From Pseudonocardia sp. SCN 73-27 (GTDB lineage: Bacteria; Actinomycetota; Actinomycetes; Mycobacteriales; Pseudonocardiaceae): DNA of 64,000 nucleotides. Within the stretch, counting starts at the first letter, position 1. Every line of letters begins with the position of its first letter. The translations under genes and the position numbers were made by a program. Under the pieces are notes generated by a model. It ran no database searches. It was not told the origin of the DNA and saw only the letters and a list, made by a program, of their open reading frames with translations. The stretch is taken from contig MEGH01000021.1 in the NCBI GenBank assembly GCA_001725415.1, positions 1-64,000 on the forward strand, read 5' to 3'. Positions 42,839 to 52,269 of this stretch are shown here, piece by piece.

Positions 42839-43042
42839 CTAGATACGGGGGCGCCCGCCCGGCTCACCCGTGCAGGGTGACCGCTCTGCGGGGGTGGCGA
42901 CCCGCAGCCCGACGGACAGGTCCTCCAGCGCGTAGGTCTGGGTGGCGGCCATGCTCATCTCGTAGCCGAGCGAGTAGTCCGCGTCGTACCTGCGTGGCTG
43001 CCATGGCGCCGCCGGGGTCGGACGTTCTCCCACGACGTCCAC
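42839..43042 (-). CDS. hypothetical small protein, 67 aa
   Basis: The reverse frame from GTG 43042 contains WQPRRYDADYSLGYEMSMAAT then YALEDLSVGLRVATP, whose mixed composition looks more protein-like than typical noncoding frames, but the C-terminus is Pro/Gly-rich and no good ribosome site is visible. An inverted repeat CTCCCACG/CGTGGGAG (43027-43034, 43050-43057) overlaps its start. No family is recognised. Confidence 0.35.
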   Translation of the reverse strand: MDVVGERPTPAAPWQPRRYDADYSLGYEMSMAATQTYALEDLSVGLRVATPAERSPCTGEPGGRPRI

Positions 43043-43083
43043 CTCATGACGTGGGAGAGTCCGGCACGCCCGGCGTGATTCGG

Positions 43084-43476
43084 TCAGCTCTGGGCCGGGA
43101 GCGGGACGAGGTGCGGCGGCACACCGTCGGTCACCTCGGCGTTCCAGAGCGTCTGCCCGCCCTCGGTCACCACGACGCGGAGAGGGAAGACGTTCGTGAA
43201 GTCGACCGTGAGGTAGCCGGCCTGGTCACGGGTCGCGCTGAGGTTCAGTGTCAGGTGGTTGGTGTCCTCGATGCAGTCCAGCTGTCCGCCGTCGGCCTGG
43301 GCAGGGGTGAGGTGCGCGACGGCGACGCGCCCGTAGGTGTCGGTCGCGGTCACGTCGATGGTCGGGCTCGCGGTGGGAGCCGGCGTGGGCGTCGCGGCCG
43401 AGGCGACCCCGGCTCCGGCCCCGGTGATCGCGGCGGCGGTGAGAAGGGCGGCGACGGACGTGGCGAGCGTGTGCAT
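43084..43476 (-). CDS. secreted hypothetical protein
   Basis: 130 residues with a clear signal peptide (SVAALLTAAAITGAGAGVASA, cleavage after an Ala-x-Ala-like ASA), a Thr/Pro-rich stretch and a beta-rich domain (DVTATDTYGRVAVAHLTP, YLTVDFTNVFPLRVVVTEGG). A single Cys occurs in the mature part. No family is recognised. Preceded by GGAG-like sequence; it stands alone and divergent from the antiporter gene. Confidence 0.75.
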   Translation of the reverse strand: MHTLATSVAALLTAAAITGAGAGVASAATPTPAPTASPTIDVTATDTYGRVAVAHLTPAQADGGQLDCIEDTNHLTLNLSATRDQAGYLTVDFTNVFPLRVVVTEGGQTLWNAEVTDGVPPHLVPLPAQS

Positions 43477-43631
43477 GGTGGGCTCCTCGGGCGTGGTGGC
43501 GGAGTCGATCCGCTACCGACCACGGTGCTCCGGCCCGGGCCGCCGTCCTGTCCGGCGACGGACCGGGCGGGAGGGCGAACCTGCTGTCCCCCGATCGTCC
43601 GACACGGGGCGCGGCGGGCCACGATGGGCGC

Positions 43632-45215
43632 GTGCTGGGACTGGAGATGGCGGTCGTCCTCGGCGTCGCCCTGGTCGTGTGCGGCGCGCTCGCGCGTCGC
43701 TACCCGATCGCGCCCGCGATCCTGCTGGTGCTGGTCGGGGTGCTCATCGGGTTCGCGCCGCACCTGCGTGAGGCCCAGCTGCCGCCGGAGGTCGTGCTGT
43801 TGGTCTTCCTGCCGGTGCTGCTCTACTGGGAGAGCCTGACGACGTCGCTGCGCGAGATCCGCAACAACCTGCGCGTCGTGGTGCTCACCAGCACCGTCCT
43901 GGTCTTCGCGACCGCCGCGGCGGTCGCGGCCGTGGCGCACGCGATCGGCATCGCGTGGGGAGCGGCGTGGGTGCTCGGCGCCGCGCTCGCGCCGACGGAC
44001 GCCACCGCGGTCGGGGTCCTGGCGCGGCGGCTGCCCCGCCGGACGGTGACGGTGCTGCGTGCGGAGAGTCTAGTCAACGACGGCACCGCGCTGGTGATCT
44101 ACGGGCTCGCGGTCGGCGTCACCATCGGTGAGGAGCACCTGACGACCCTGCACGTCAGCGGCCTGCTCGTGCTCGCCTACGGCGGTGGGCTGCTGGCCGG
44201 CGCGGTGGTGGGGCTGGTGAGCTGGCAGCTGCGTCGCCGGATGGACGACCCGATGCTGGAGAACATCGCGATGCTGGTGACGCCGTTCGCGGCGTTCCTG
44301 CTGGCCGAGTCGATCGACGCGTCGGGGGTGCTGGCGGTCGTCGCCTGCGGGCTGTTCATCAGCCAGGTGACGCCGCGCATCACCAGCGCGGTCACCCGGC
44401 AGACGACGGTGCCCTTCTGGACGGTCACGACGACGGTGCTCAGCAGCGCGCTGTTCGTGCTCGTCGGCCTGGAGGCGCACACCGCGGTCCTCGGCCTGTC
44501 CAGCGTCTCGCTCCTGCGCGCGCTGGCGGACATCGTGCTGGTCACCGCGGTCGTGATCGGGGTGCGATGGGCGTGGCTGTACACGACGCCCTACATCATC
44601 CGGGTGCTCGATCGGCGGCCCGCGCAGCGGCTGCGCCGCATCGGGGCCCGGCAGCGCACGGTCAGCGGCGTGGCCGGGTTCCGCGGCGCGGTCTCGCTCG
44701 CCGCGATCCTGGCGGTACCGCAGACCCTGGACTCCGGCGCCCCCTTCCCCGATCGGGACCTCATCGTGGTGATCACGTCCGGGGTGATCGTGCTGACGCT
44801 GCTGCAGGCGCTGCTGCTGCCACGGGTGGTGCGCTTCGCGCGGCTCCCGCCCGACGACTCCCTGGCCGAGGAGCTGCAGTACGCGGAGGTGTTCATCGCC
44901 GATGCCGCGATCGACTCCATCCCCGCCACCGCGGCCGAGCTGGGCATCGACGAGCGGGTCGTCGCGCGGGTGCGCACCGAGACCGAGAAACGGCGCAAGG
45001 TCCTCGCGGCCGACGGCGCCGAGGACGACCCGGTGGTCCAGCACGACGACCAGTACGCGAGCCTGCACCTCGCCCTCATCGCCCGTAAGCGTGAGGCGCT
45101 CCTCGGGCTGCGCGACGAGCAGCGGATCGACGACATCGTGCTGCGCCGGATCCAGGGCCGGCTCGACATCGAGGAGGTCCGGTTCTCCCGGGCGAACCCC
45201 GCCGCCGACGAGTAG
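43632..45215 (+). CDS. CPA1-family Na+/H+ antiporter
   Basis: 527 residues, about twelve helices. CPA1 motifs: FLPVLLYWESLTTSLREIRNNL near helix three, GAALAPTDATAVGVLARRLP with the ion-binding Asp, RAESLVNDGTALVIYG with the Asn-Asp pair, and GFRGAVSLAAILAVP. A cytoplasmic C-terminal domain of about 110 residues is charged and helical. It exchanges monovalent cations for protons. GTG start; no operon partner. Confidence 0.92.
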   Translation: MLGLEMAVVLGVALVVCGALARRYPIAPAILLVLVGVLIGFAPHLREAQLPPEVVLLVFLPVLLYWESLTTSLREIRNNLRVVVLTSTVLVFATAAAVAAVAHAIGIAWGAAWVLGAALAPTDATAVGVLARRLPRRTVTVLRAESLVNDGTALVIYGLAVGVTIGEEHLTTLHVSGLLVLAYGGGLLAGAVVGLVSWQLRRRMDDPMLENIAMLVTPFAAFLLAESIDASGVLAVVACGLFISQVTPRITSAVTRQTTVPFWTVTTTVLSSALFVLVGLEAHTAVLGLSSVSLLRALADIVLVTAVVIGVRWAWLYTTPYIIRVLDRRPAQRLRRIGARQRTVSGVAGFRGAVSLAAILAVPQTLDSGAPFPDRDLIVVITSGVIVLTLLQALLLPRVVRFARLPPDDSLAEELQYAEVFIADAAIDSIPATAAELGIDERVVARVRTETEKRRKVLAADGAEDDPVVQHDDQYASLHLALIARKREALLGLRDEQRIDDIVLRRIQGRLDIEEVRFSRANPAADE

Positions 45216-45440
45216 GCGCGGCCGCCGACCTGCACCGGACGGTCGACCTCGCCGTCACCGCGATGTTCGGGAACGCCCCGGTCTGACGGTCCGGCACCGG
45301 TCGCGACCGCCGACGCGGGTCGCCGGGGAGCGGGCGGTCCTCTCACGGGTTCCCCCGCCCGATCCCCCTGGCGCGGCTGACCCTCGGCCGCGAGGCCTGG
45401 AACCATCCGCGTGTTTATCGACCAGAAAGTGGTGCCCGAC

Positions 45441-46712
45441 ATGAGTGTCTTCAACGCAGTCCTGGCGCGGAACCCGGTGCAGGCGCCGAAGCCGATCGGT
45501 CCGTACTCGCAGACCGTCGCCTTCTCCCACTACAACAACATCTCGGCCCAGCTCCCGATCGACCCGGCCACCGGTGCGGTCGTGCCGGGCGGCGTGAAGG
45601 AGCAGGCCACCCAGGTCCTCGCGAACCTCCGGGCAGTGGTCGAGGGGATCGGCCACGTCATGGACGACGTCGTCCGGCTCTCGGTGTTCGTCACCGACAT
45701 CGCCGACGCCGACACCGTCGACATGGTGATCGCATCCGCCTTCGCCGGCTACGTGCCCACCCGCACGACGGTCGCCGTCGCCGCGCTGCCGCTCGGTGCC
45801 GCGGTGCAGATCGACGCGCTCCTCACCAACGGCGAGGGCACGATCCCGAACGCCCCGCAGGCGGGCGACCTCGTCAAGACCGTCAACAACACCTACGACG
45901 CGCCGCAGAGCCCGGCGTCCTCGCAGGTCGTGGCCTTCTCGCACTACAGCAACATCACCACGCAGCTCCCGATCGACCCGGCGACGGGACGGCTGGTGGC
46001 CGGTGGCGTCGCCGAGCAGACGGCACAGGCACTGGCCAACGTCTGGGCCGTGCTGCTGGGCATCGACGTCCCCGTCGACGACATCGTCCGGGTCACGATC
46101 TTCGTCACCGACCTCGCGGACATGGACGAGGTGGACGCGGTCTACACCACCTTCTTCCCGGACTCGGCCATCGCCCGTGCCGTGGGCTACATGCCGGCCC
46201 GCACCGTGGTGCAGGCGGCGGCGCTGCCGATGGGCGCTCGCGTCCAGGTCGAGGCGGTCGTCTCGCACGGCGACGGCACCCCGCCGCAGGCCGTGGAGGA
46301 CCGGCACGGGATCGTCATCTGGGCCCGCAACACCGACCACGCGCCTCGCACCCCGCTGTCGACCCAGACCGTCGCCTTCTCGCACTACAACCACATCTCC
46401 GCCCAGCTGCCGATCGACGCGGCGACCGGCAGGCTGGTCCCCGGTGGCGTCGCGGCGCAGGCGCGACAGTGCCTCACACACCTCAAGACCATCGTCGAGA
46501 GCATCAACCACTCGCTCGACGACGTCGTCAAGGTCAACCTCTTCCTCACCGACATCGCCGACATCGCCGCGGTCGACGAGGTCTACACGAGGTTCTTCCC
46601 GGGCGGCGTCCCCGCCCGCCGGACCGTGGGCGTCTCGGCTCTGCCGGGCGGTGCCTCGATCCAGGTCGACGCCGTCGTGGGCAACGCCGAGGGAACCCCT
46701 CCGGCGCGGTGA
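45441..46712 (+). CDS. single-chain triple RidA-family protein
   Basis: 423 residues from ATG 45441 (GTG 45411 would add ten). Three consecutive RidA/YjgF domains of about 140 residues each begin with QTVAFSHYNNISAQLPIDPATG, QVVAFSHYSNITTQLPIDPATG and QTVAFSHYNHISAQLPIDAATG. Each ends with the Arg-bearing segment (PTRTTVAVAALPLGA, PARTVVQAAALPMGA, PARRTVGVSALPGGA) matching the active-site Arg of RidA. RidA is normally a homotrimer of about 130-residue subunits and deaminates reactive enamines/imines. This gene fuses three units, so it may be a covalent trimer. Confidence 0.88.
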   Translation: MSVFNAVLARNPVQAPKPIGPYSQTVAFSHYNNISAQLPIDPATGAVVPGGVKEQATQVLANLRAVVEGIGHVMDDVVRLSVFVTDIADADTVDMVIASAFAGYVPTRTTVAVAALPLGAAVQIDALLTNGEGTIPNAPQAGDLVKTVNNTYDAPQSPASSQVVAFSHYSNITTQLPIDPATGRLVAGGVAEQTAQALANVWAVLLGIDVPVDDIVRVTIFVTDLADMDEVDAVYTTFFPDSAIARAVGYMPARTVVQAAALPMGARVQVEAVVSHGDGTPPQAVEDRHGIVIWARNTDHAPRTPLSTQTVAFSHYNHISAQLPIDAATGRLVPGGVAAQARQCLTHLKTIVESINHSLDDVVKVNLFLTDIADIAAVDEVYTRFFPGGVPARRTVGVSALPGGASIQVDAVVGNAEGTPPAR

Positions 46713-46773
46713 GCACCCCGACTTGCCCTGCGGCCGCTGCGACCTCGCCGGCCGCGGGGCGGGTCGACCGCTC

Positions 46774-47205
46774 TCACGCCTTCAGCTCGGGAAAGTCGTC
46801 GTCGCGCCTGCCGATGTAGTGGATGAAGGCGTCGCGCGCGATGCGACGTCGCCGGTGTGGTGGTAGCCGCCGTCGGTCGCCTCTGCCCGTCCCTCCGGGG
46901 CACCGACCTGGCCGGTCATCAGAGTGAGCGGTGCCTGCGAGAGGTCGAGGCAGATCTCACCCTCCTTCTCCGCGGGCTCACCGGTGGCCGGATCGACGAG
47001 GACGACGGGAACACCGGGCGGGGGCCGTCCCAGCGAGCCGGGTGTCGTCCTCCTCGGCGATCTGCAGGGCGGGCCTGTCCTTGCCGGGTGGCGACGACGT
47101 CGAACAGTCGTGGGCCCGGCTGAACGGGCCCTCGAACGTCGGCCACCGGAAGGTGGCCACCGCCTCGTCGTGGTCCGATCGCAGCGGCTGCGGGGTGGGG
47201 TCCAT
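46774..47205 (-). pseudogene. decayed AMP-dependent acyl-CoA synthetase
   Basis: The N-terminus MDPTPQPLRSDHDEAVATFRWP plus FEGPFSRAHDCSTSS and RPALQIAEEDDTR resembles the start of medium-chain acyl-CoA synthetases. It then jumps straight to PGVPVVLVDPATGEPAEKEGEICLDL and GYHHTGDVASR, normally about 300 residues further on, and after a frameshift ends RDAFIHYIGRRDDDFPELKA. The AMP-binding P-loop region is deleted. It lies just upstream of and divergent from the amidase gene. A relic. Confidence 0.7.
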
Positions 47206-47421
47206 CGACCGCCGGTGCCCGATGTCATAGCTCTTGTCGATCGGGTTCCCGTCGAGGTCGCAGCAGCGCACGTCGTCGGCAGCCCACCAGCGTCTGCCGC
47301 CAGACTCGTGGACGCGCGTCGAGCGGGTTGTCCTCGATCCGGTCGACATGTCGATACTTGTTGACCTGGAAGTCGCCCCTATGTAGATTCCGCCGCACCT
47401 TCGGACCTCAGGAGGCCACCT

Positions 47422-48951
47422 GTGGCAGTCCCTCCACCAGACCTCGTGCGGCTCGCCGAGCTCGGCGCCGACCTCGGTCTCTCCGAGGGCGAACTCGCCG
47501 AGTTCGCCCCGGCGGTCGCCGCCACCTTCGCCTCCTCCGACGCGGTCGAGGCGCTCTACCGACGCAGCGCCCCGACCGCTCCCGAACGGGAGTGGCAGAC
47601 CGGCGAACACCCCCTCGACGCCTGGTACGTGACCACCGACATCCGCCGGGCCGCCGACGGGCCGCTCGCGGGACGGACGGTCGCGATCAAGGACAACGTC
47701 GCCGTGGCCGGCGTCCCGATGACGAACGGTTCCGCGACGGTCGAGGGGTTCGTCCCGACGCGCGACGCGACCGCGGTCACGCGCCTCCTCGACGCGGGAG
47801 CGGTGATCTCGGGCAAGGCGGTGTGCGAGGACCTCTGCTTCTCCGGCGGCAGCTTCACCTCGAAGCCCTCGCCCGTGCGCAACCCGTGGGACCCGGCGCG
47901 CAACGCCGGCGGCTCGTCGTCGGGCAGCGCCGTACTCGTCGCCACCGGCGAGGTCGACCTGGCACTGGGCGGCGACCAGGGTGGCTCGGTCCGGATCCCG
48001 AGCTCGTTCTGCGGGACCGTCGGACACAAGCCGACGTTCGGCCTGGTGCCCTACACCGGGGCCTTCCCGATCGAGACCACGATCGATCACCTCGGACCGA
48101 TCACACGAACCGTTGCCGACGCCGCGCTGATGCTGGGCGTCCTCGCCGGACCCGACGGGCAGGACCCCCGCCAGCCCACCGTGACCGAGCCGGTCGACTA
48201 CTCCGCGGCCCTGGCGCAGCCTGCCACGGGCCTGCGCGTCGGCGTCGTCACCGAGGGCTTCGGGCACGCCAACTCCGACCCCGCCGTGGACGCCGCCGTC
48301 CGCGCCGCCGTCGAGGTCCTGCGGAGCGCGGGGCTCGAGGTCGGGGAGGTCTCGATCCCGTGGCACCACGACGCGATGCACGTCTGGAACGTGATCGCGA
48401 CCGAGGGCGCCGCCTACCAGATGGTGGACGGCAACGCCTACGGGATGAACTGGCAGGGGCTCTACGACCCCGAGCTGATCGCCCACTACCGGCGCGGACG
48501 TGCCGAGCGCGGCGCCGAGCTGTCGCGGACGGTCAAGCTCGTCGCGATGTCGGGCCGGCACACCTTCGACGTCGGCGGTGGCGCCTACTACGCCATGGCG
48601 CAGAACCTCGTGCCCGAGGTGCGGGCGGCCTACGACACCGCGCTCGCCGAGTACGACGTCCTCATCATGCCCACGCTGCCCTACACCGCGCGCGAGATCC
48701 CGCCGGCGGACACCGACCTCGGCACCTACCTCGACACGGCACTGTCGATGATCGCCAACACCGCCCCGTTCGACGTCACGGGCCACCCCGCGTGCAGCGT
48801 CCCCACCGAGCTGGTCGACGGACTGCCCGCCGGCCTGATGATCATCGGGAAGCACTTCGACGACGCCACCGTGCTGCGCGTCGCGCACACCTACGAACAG
48901 GCCAGGGGCGGCTTCCCCGCGCCGACGATCACGACGGGAGCATCCGCATGA
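47422..48951 (+). CDS. amidase-signature amidase of the second nitrile cluster
   Basis: 509 residues; GTG start seven bases after AGGAGG. Amidase-signature core: VAIKDNVAVAGVPMTNG (catalytic Lys), NAGGSSSGSAVLVATGEVDLALGGDQGGSVRIPSSFCG (bridging and nucleophilic Ser) and later PFDVTGHPACSVP. Length and style fit the enantioselective amidases that sit beside nitrile hydratases in Rhodococcus and Brevibacterium. It hydrolyses the amide made by the downstream nitrile hydratase. Stop overlaps the beta-subunit start (ATGA). Confidence 0.94.
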   Translation: MAVPPPDLVRLAELGADLGLSEGELAEFAPAVAATFASSDAVEALYRRSAPTAPEREWQTGEHPLDAWYVTTDIRRAADGPLAGRTVAIKDNVAVAGVPMTNGSATVEGFVPTRDATAVTRLLDAGAVISGKAVCEDLCFSGGSFTSKPSPVRNPWDPARNAGGSSSGSAVLVATGEVDLALGGDQGGSVRIPSSFCGTVGHKPTFGLVPYTGAFPIETTIDHLGPITRTVADAALMLGVLAGPDGQDPRQPTVTEPVDYSAALAQPATGLRVGVVTEGFGHANSDPAVDAAVRAAVEVLRSAGLEVGEVSIPWHHDAMHVWNVIATEGAAYQMVDGNAYGMNWQGLYDPELIAHYRRGRAERGAELSRTVKLVAMSGRHTFDVGGGAYYAMAQNLVPEVRAAYDTALAEYDVLIMPTLPYTAREIPPADTDLGTYLDTALSMIANTAPFDVTGHPACSVPTELVDGLPAGLMIIGKHFDDATVLRVAHTYEQARGGFPAPTITTGASA

Positions 48952-49631
48952 ACGGTGTCTTCGACCTCGGCGGCACGGACGGCATGGGCAAGGTCCAGAC
49001 CGTCGAGAACGAGCCCGTCTTCCGCGCGGAGTGGGAGAAGGCCGCCTTCGCGATGTTCTCCAACTGCTTCCGGGCGGGGTTCTTCGGTGTCGACGCGTTC
49101 CGGCACAGCATCGAGAAGATGGACGCCGCCGAGTACCTGCTGTCCAACTACTACGAACACTGGGTGCACGTTGTCGAGGACCGCGGAGCCCAGAAGGGCG
49201 TCATCGACCCGGCCGAGCTGGAGAAGCGCACACAGTTCTTCCTCGAGAACCCCGACGCGCCGCTGCCGGAGCGCGAGGACCCGGACCTGCTCGCGTTCGT
49301 GAACGCCGTCGTGAAGAGCGGTGCGCCCGCGAACCGGCCCACCGACAAGGTCGCTCGGTTCAAGGTGGGGGACCGGGTCACGATCCTCGCGGACAGCCCG
49401 CACGGGCACACCCGCCGCGCCCGCTACATCCGTGGCCGCACCGGTGAGATCACCGCCGCCCACGGCGGCGCGATCTACCCGGACAGCGCGGGCAACGACG
49501 GCCCCGAGGCCCCCGAGCACCTCTACACCGTGCGGTTCACCGCGGAGGAGCTGTGGGGACCGGAGACGGCGGAACCGAACAACATCGTCTACTTCGACGT
49601 GTGGGAGCCCTATCTCACGCTCGCATCCTGA
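48948..49631 (+). CDS. nthB: cobalt-type nitrile hydratase, beta subunit (second copy)
   Basis: 227 residues, starting [16 protein letters not shown], the classic beta-subunit opening. Also [19 protein letters not shown], the C-terminal barrel [20 protein letters not shown] and [17 protein letters not shown]. Compared with the first copy it has a different length and many changes, so the two are not a recent duplication. It is translationally coupled to the amidase and followed 14 bases on by the alpha subunit. Confidence 0.95.
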   Translation: MNGVFDLGGTDGMGKVQTVENEPVFRAEWEKAAFAMFSNCFRAGFFGVDAFRHSIEKMDAAEYLLSNYYEHWVHVVEDRGAQKGVIDPAELEKRTQFFLENPDAPLPEREDPDLLAFVNAVVKSGAPANRPTDKVARFKVGDRVTILADSPHGHTRRARYIRGRTGEITAAHGGAIYPDSAGNDGPEAPEHLYTVRFTAEELWGPETAEPNNIVYFDVWEPYLTLAS

Positions 49632-49645
49632 GGAAGGACACTCAC

Positions 49646-50254
49646 ATGGCCTCACCCACCGACACCCGGCTCCGGACGCAGGCGGAGATCACCGCCCGCG
49701 TCAAGGCTCTCGAATCGATGCTGATCGAGAAGGGGATCATGACGACCGCGGCGATCGACCGCCTCGCCGAGATCTACGAGAACGAGGTCGGCCCGCAGCT
49801 GGGCGCGCAGGTCGTGGCCCGGGCCTGGACCGACCCGGAGTTCAAGGAACGACTGCTCGCCGACGCCTCCGCGGCCTGCACCGAGATGGGCATCGGCGGC
49901 CTGCAGGGGGAGGAGATGGTGGTCGTCGAGAACACCGACACCGTGCACAACGCCATCGTCTGCACCCTCTGCTCCTGCTACCCGTGGCCGGTCCTCGGGC
50001 TCCCGCCCAACTGGTACAAGGCGCCCGCCTACCGCGCGCGGATCGTCCGCGAGCCGCGCAAGGTGCTGGCCGAGGACTTCGGCTTCCCCGTCCCCGACGA
50101 CGTCGAGGTCCGCATCTGGGACTCCAGCTCCGAGCTGCGCTACTGGGTGCTGCCTCAGCGCCCGGCCGGCACCGAGGACCTCGGCGCGTTCGAGCTCGCC
50201 GCGCTCGTCACGCGGGACTCGATGATCGGCGTCGGGCCCGTGAGGACGCCGTGA
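49646..50254 (+). CDS. nthA: cobalt-type nitrile hydratase, alpha subunit (second copy)
   Basis: 202 residues; AGGAAGGA ribosome site. The metal motif [21 protein letters not shown] is of the cobalt class (Thr). Flanking segments [19 protein letters not shown] and [17 protein letters not shown] are conserved with the first alpha subunit. With beta it makes amides from nitriles. The accessory gene begins inside its stop codon. Confidence 0.95.
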   Translation: MASPTDTRLRTQAEITARVKALESMLIEKGIMTTAAIDRLAEIYENEVGPQLGAQVVARAWTDPEFKERLLADASAACTEMGIGGLQGEEMVVVENTDTVHNAIVCTLCSCYPWPVLGLPPNWYKAPAYRARIVREPRKVLAEDFGFPVPDDVEVRIWDSSSELRYWVLPQRPAGTEDLGAFELAALVTRDSMIGVGPVRTP

Positions 50255-50658
50255 TGCGCCCCGATGCGACGGAGATCGGCGACGCGCGTCGACGGGTCGA
50301 GGCGCTGGTCTGCGACCTGCCCGGCGGCGGGGTGGACGAGCGGGCGTTCTCCGAGCCGTGGGAGCTGCGCGCGTTCGCGATGGCCGTCGCCGCCTACCAC
50401 GAGGGGCGCTACGAGTGGGCGGAGTTCCAGCTCTCGCTGGTCCAGGCGATCACGCAGTGGGAGGAGGGCGGTGCGGGGGAGCCGTGGAGCTACTACGAAC
50501 ACTGGCTGACCGCACTCGAGACCGTGCTCGCCGACAACGGTGTGCTGTCGGACGCGGCGATCGACGCCCGCACCCGCGAGGTGCTCGCCGTCCCGAGGAA
50601 CGCGAACCACCACGAGGCGCACCGCGAACCCGTGGCCGTCTCGCCCGCACGTAGGTGA
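50254..50658 (+). CDS. nitrile hydratase accessory protein (second copy)
   Basis: 134 residues; ATG overlaps the alpha stop (an in-frame GTG lies one codon before). FSEPWELRAFAMAVAAYHEGRYEWAEFQLSLVQAI is the accessory signature, followed by WSYYEHWLTALETVLADNGVLS as in beta subunits. Unlike the first copy it lacks the alternating His-Gly tail; a short HHEAHRE patch remains. Needed for cobalt loading in the family. Last gene of the amidase-beta-alpha-accessory operon. Confidence 0.9.
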   Translation: MRPDATEIGDARRRVEALVCDLPGGGVDERAFSEPWELRAFAMAVAAYHEGRYEWAEFQLSLVQAITQWEEGGAGEPWSYYEHWLTALETVLADNGVLSDAAIDARTREVLAVPRNANHHEAHREPVAVSPARR

Positions 50659-50711
50659 CCGGTGGGCCGTGCGGCACCTACCCTGGTGCCGCGCGGCCGA
50701 CGGAGGTGGTG

Positions 50712-51218
50712 GTGGAGGAACGGGTCCGGGACCTGTCCGGCTGGCAGGACCTGATCCGGGAACGATTCGTCGCCCTGGACATCCGGCCCGGAGCCGGCCC
50801 CGCCGTGCGCGGGCGGTCGGGTCGCACGCCGTTGGGCCGCTCGTCGTGGCTGACGTACGGTCGGTCGCCCAGCCGTTCCGGCGTTCGCCCGGGCTGATCG
50901 CCCCGCACGGCGAGGAGCGGCTCCAGGTCGGGCCTCAGCCGATCGCCCGTGCCTGCCACCTGTCGTTGCGGAGCCTGCACCGGCTCCTCGCCGACCAGCC
51001 GCGCAGCCTCTCCCGCTGGATCCGGCACCGCCGGCTCGAGCGCGCCCGGACCGAGCTCGTGTCGGTGCCGGACAAGCCGGTCGTCGTCGCGGCGAGGTTC
51101 TGCTTCTCCGATCCGACGGTGTTCGCGCGCGTTCCGGGACGAGTACGGCTGCAGCCCGCGCGACTTCCGCCCCGGTGCCGTGGGCCGGGCACCGGGAGCA
51201 CCCGTCCCGTCGTAGCCC
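50712..51218 (+). pseudogene. decayed AraC-family regulator
   Basis: The first frame reads VRDLSGWQDLIRERFVALDIRPG (AraC-binding-like N-terminus); a second, GPLVVADVRSVAQPFRRSPG; then a jump of roughly 150 missing residues to ARACHLSLRSLHRLLADQP and SLSRWIRHRRLERARTEL (AraC HTH), and a last shift to FRDEYGCSPRDFRPGA. At least two frameshifts and an internal deletion. AraC-type regulators often control nitrilase or nitrile hydratase genes, so this may be the lost regulator of the second cluster. Confidence 0.7.
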
Positions 51219-51366
51219 GCGGAACCGCTCACGATCAGGGGACTTCATGGCGTTGCGACGTGGGGGAAGGGCGCTGGGGCAGTAGCGTGATCGCCGTTAC
51301 GCCGGACGGACGCACGCGGGTCCTGCGCGCCCGGAGCGGCGGCAACGCGAGCTCGCAGGGGTGCTG

Positions 51367-52245
51367 ATGACTCGGACGGTTTCCTCGACCGCACGCGTGT
51401 GGTGGATGGTCGCCGCCACGCTGGTGGTCATCTGGCTCACGCACTACGTCGTGGTGATCCAGCACGAGTACGCCCACTCGCTGATGGCATGGCTCACGGG
51501 GATCAAGGACGACCCGTGGCGGATCGACTGGGGCGGCACCGGCATCCACAACGTCCTGACGCTGGGCAACATCGACGAGGACGTCGACTACGACCGGGCG
51601 CTGGCGGCCGGGCACAACACGGCCGCCGCCCTGACCGCCATGGCCGGCGTGGTGATCGGGAACGGGGTCTTCTACCTCGTCGCCCGTGGGTTCCTGGGGC
51701 GACCGGCCGTCGCCGGGCGTCCATGGGTCCTGTACTTCCTCTTCTGGTACATCGTGCACAGCGTCGGCAACTTCTACGACTACGTTCCCCTCCGCGTCTT
51801 CGCCGGCGGTGACGTCAAGAACTTCGCCGCCGCGACCGGCTGGAGCCTGTGGTGGATCTACGGCGTCGCGGGCTACCTGACGCTGTGGGCCGTCATGGAC
51901 CTCTACCAGAAGGTGCTGCCCCGGACGCTCGGCGCGGCAGGGTTCGACCCGGTGCGGGCGGCGCGGGCGGCGCGGGCGATCGTGCTGATACTGGTAACCC
52001 TCGTGCTGTTCGTGCTGTACGGGCAGCCCGCGCTGGAGCAGTCGGACCCCGTCTCGGTGTTCATGGGACGCACGTCGCTGATCGTCATCCCGGCCGTCCT
52101 GATCATCACCTGGCGACGGAACGTCATGTCCGAGCTGCCCCTGCCGCCCGCCGCCGCGCGCCGCGAGCAGCGCACCCCGCTGCACGACGCTGCGCCGGAC
52201 GCGGACACGGGCTCGCGCAGCGGACTGTCGCAGGCTCCGGGCTGA
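51367..52245 (+). CDS. multi-helix membrane protein with HExxH motif (M50-like)
   Basis: 292 residues; ATG 51367 after AGGGG. Six membrane helices. HEYAHSLMAWLTG at about residue 35 lies in the first helix end and fits the zinc-binding HExxH of M50 intramembrane proteases; a possible third ligand is in the segment VHSVGNFYDYVP. Without a clear NPDG-like third-ligand motif the protease call is tentative. No operon partner is obvious. Confidence 0.6.
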   Translation: MTRTVSSTARVWWMVAATLVVIWLTHYVVVIQHEYAHSLMAWLTGIKDDPWRIDWGGTGIHNVLTLGNIDEDVDYDRALAAGHNTAAALTAMAGVVIGNGVFYLVARGFLGRPAVAGRPWVLYFLFWYIVHSVGNFYDYVPLRVFAGGDVKNFAAATGWSLWWIYGVAGYLTLWAVMDLYQKVLPRTLGAAGFDPVRAARAARAIVLILVTLVLFVLYGQPALEQSDPVSVFMGRTSLIVIPAVLIITWRRNVMSELPLPPAAARREQRTPLHDAAPDADTGSRSGLSQAPG

Positions 52246-52269
52246 GTCGCGCTGCTCCGCATGCGCGGC

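Noticed and set aside
42839..43042. Confident gene call for the 67-codon frame
   Set aside because: No good ribosome site and a low-complexity end; kept only at low confidence.
45216..45284. Short frame DLHRTVDLAVTAMFGNAPV after the antiporter
   Set aside because: It looks like the tail of a protein but is under 25 codons and has no start; insufficient to call.
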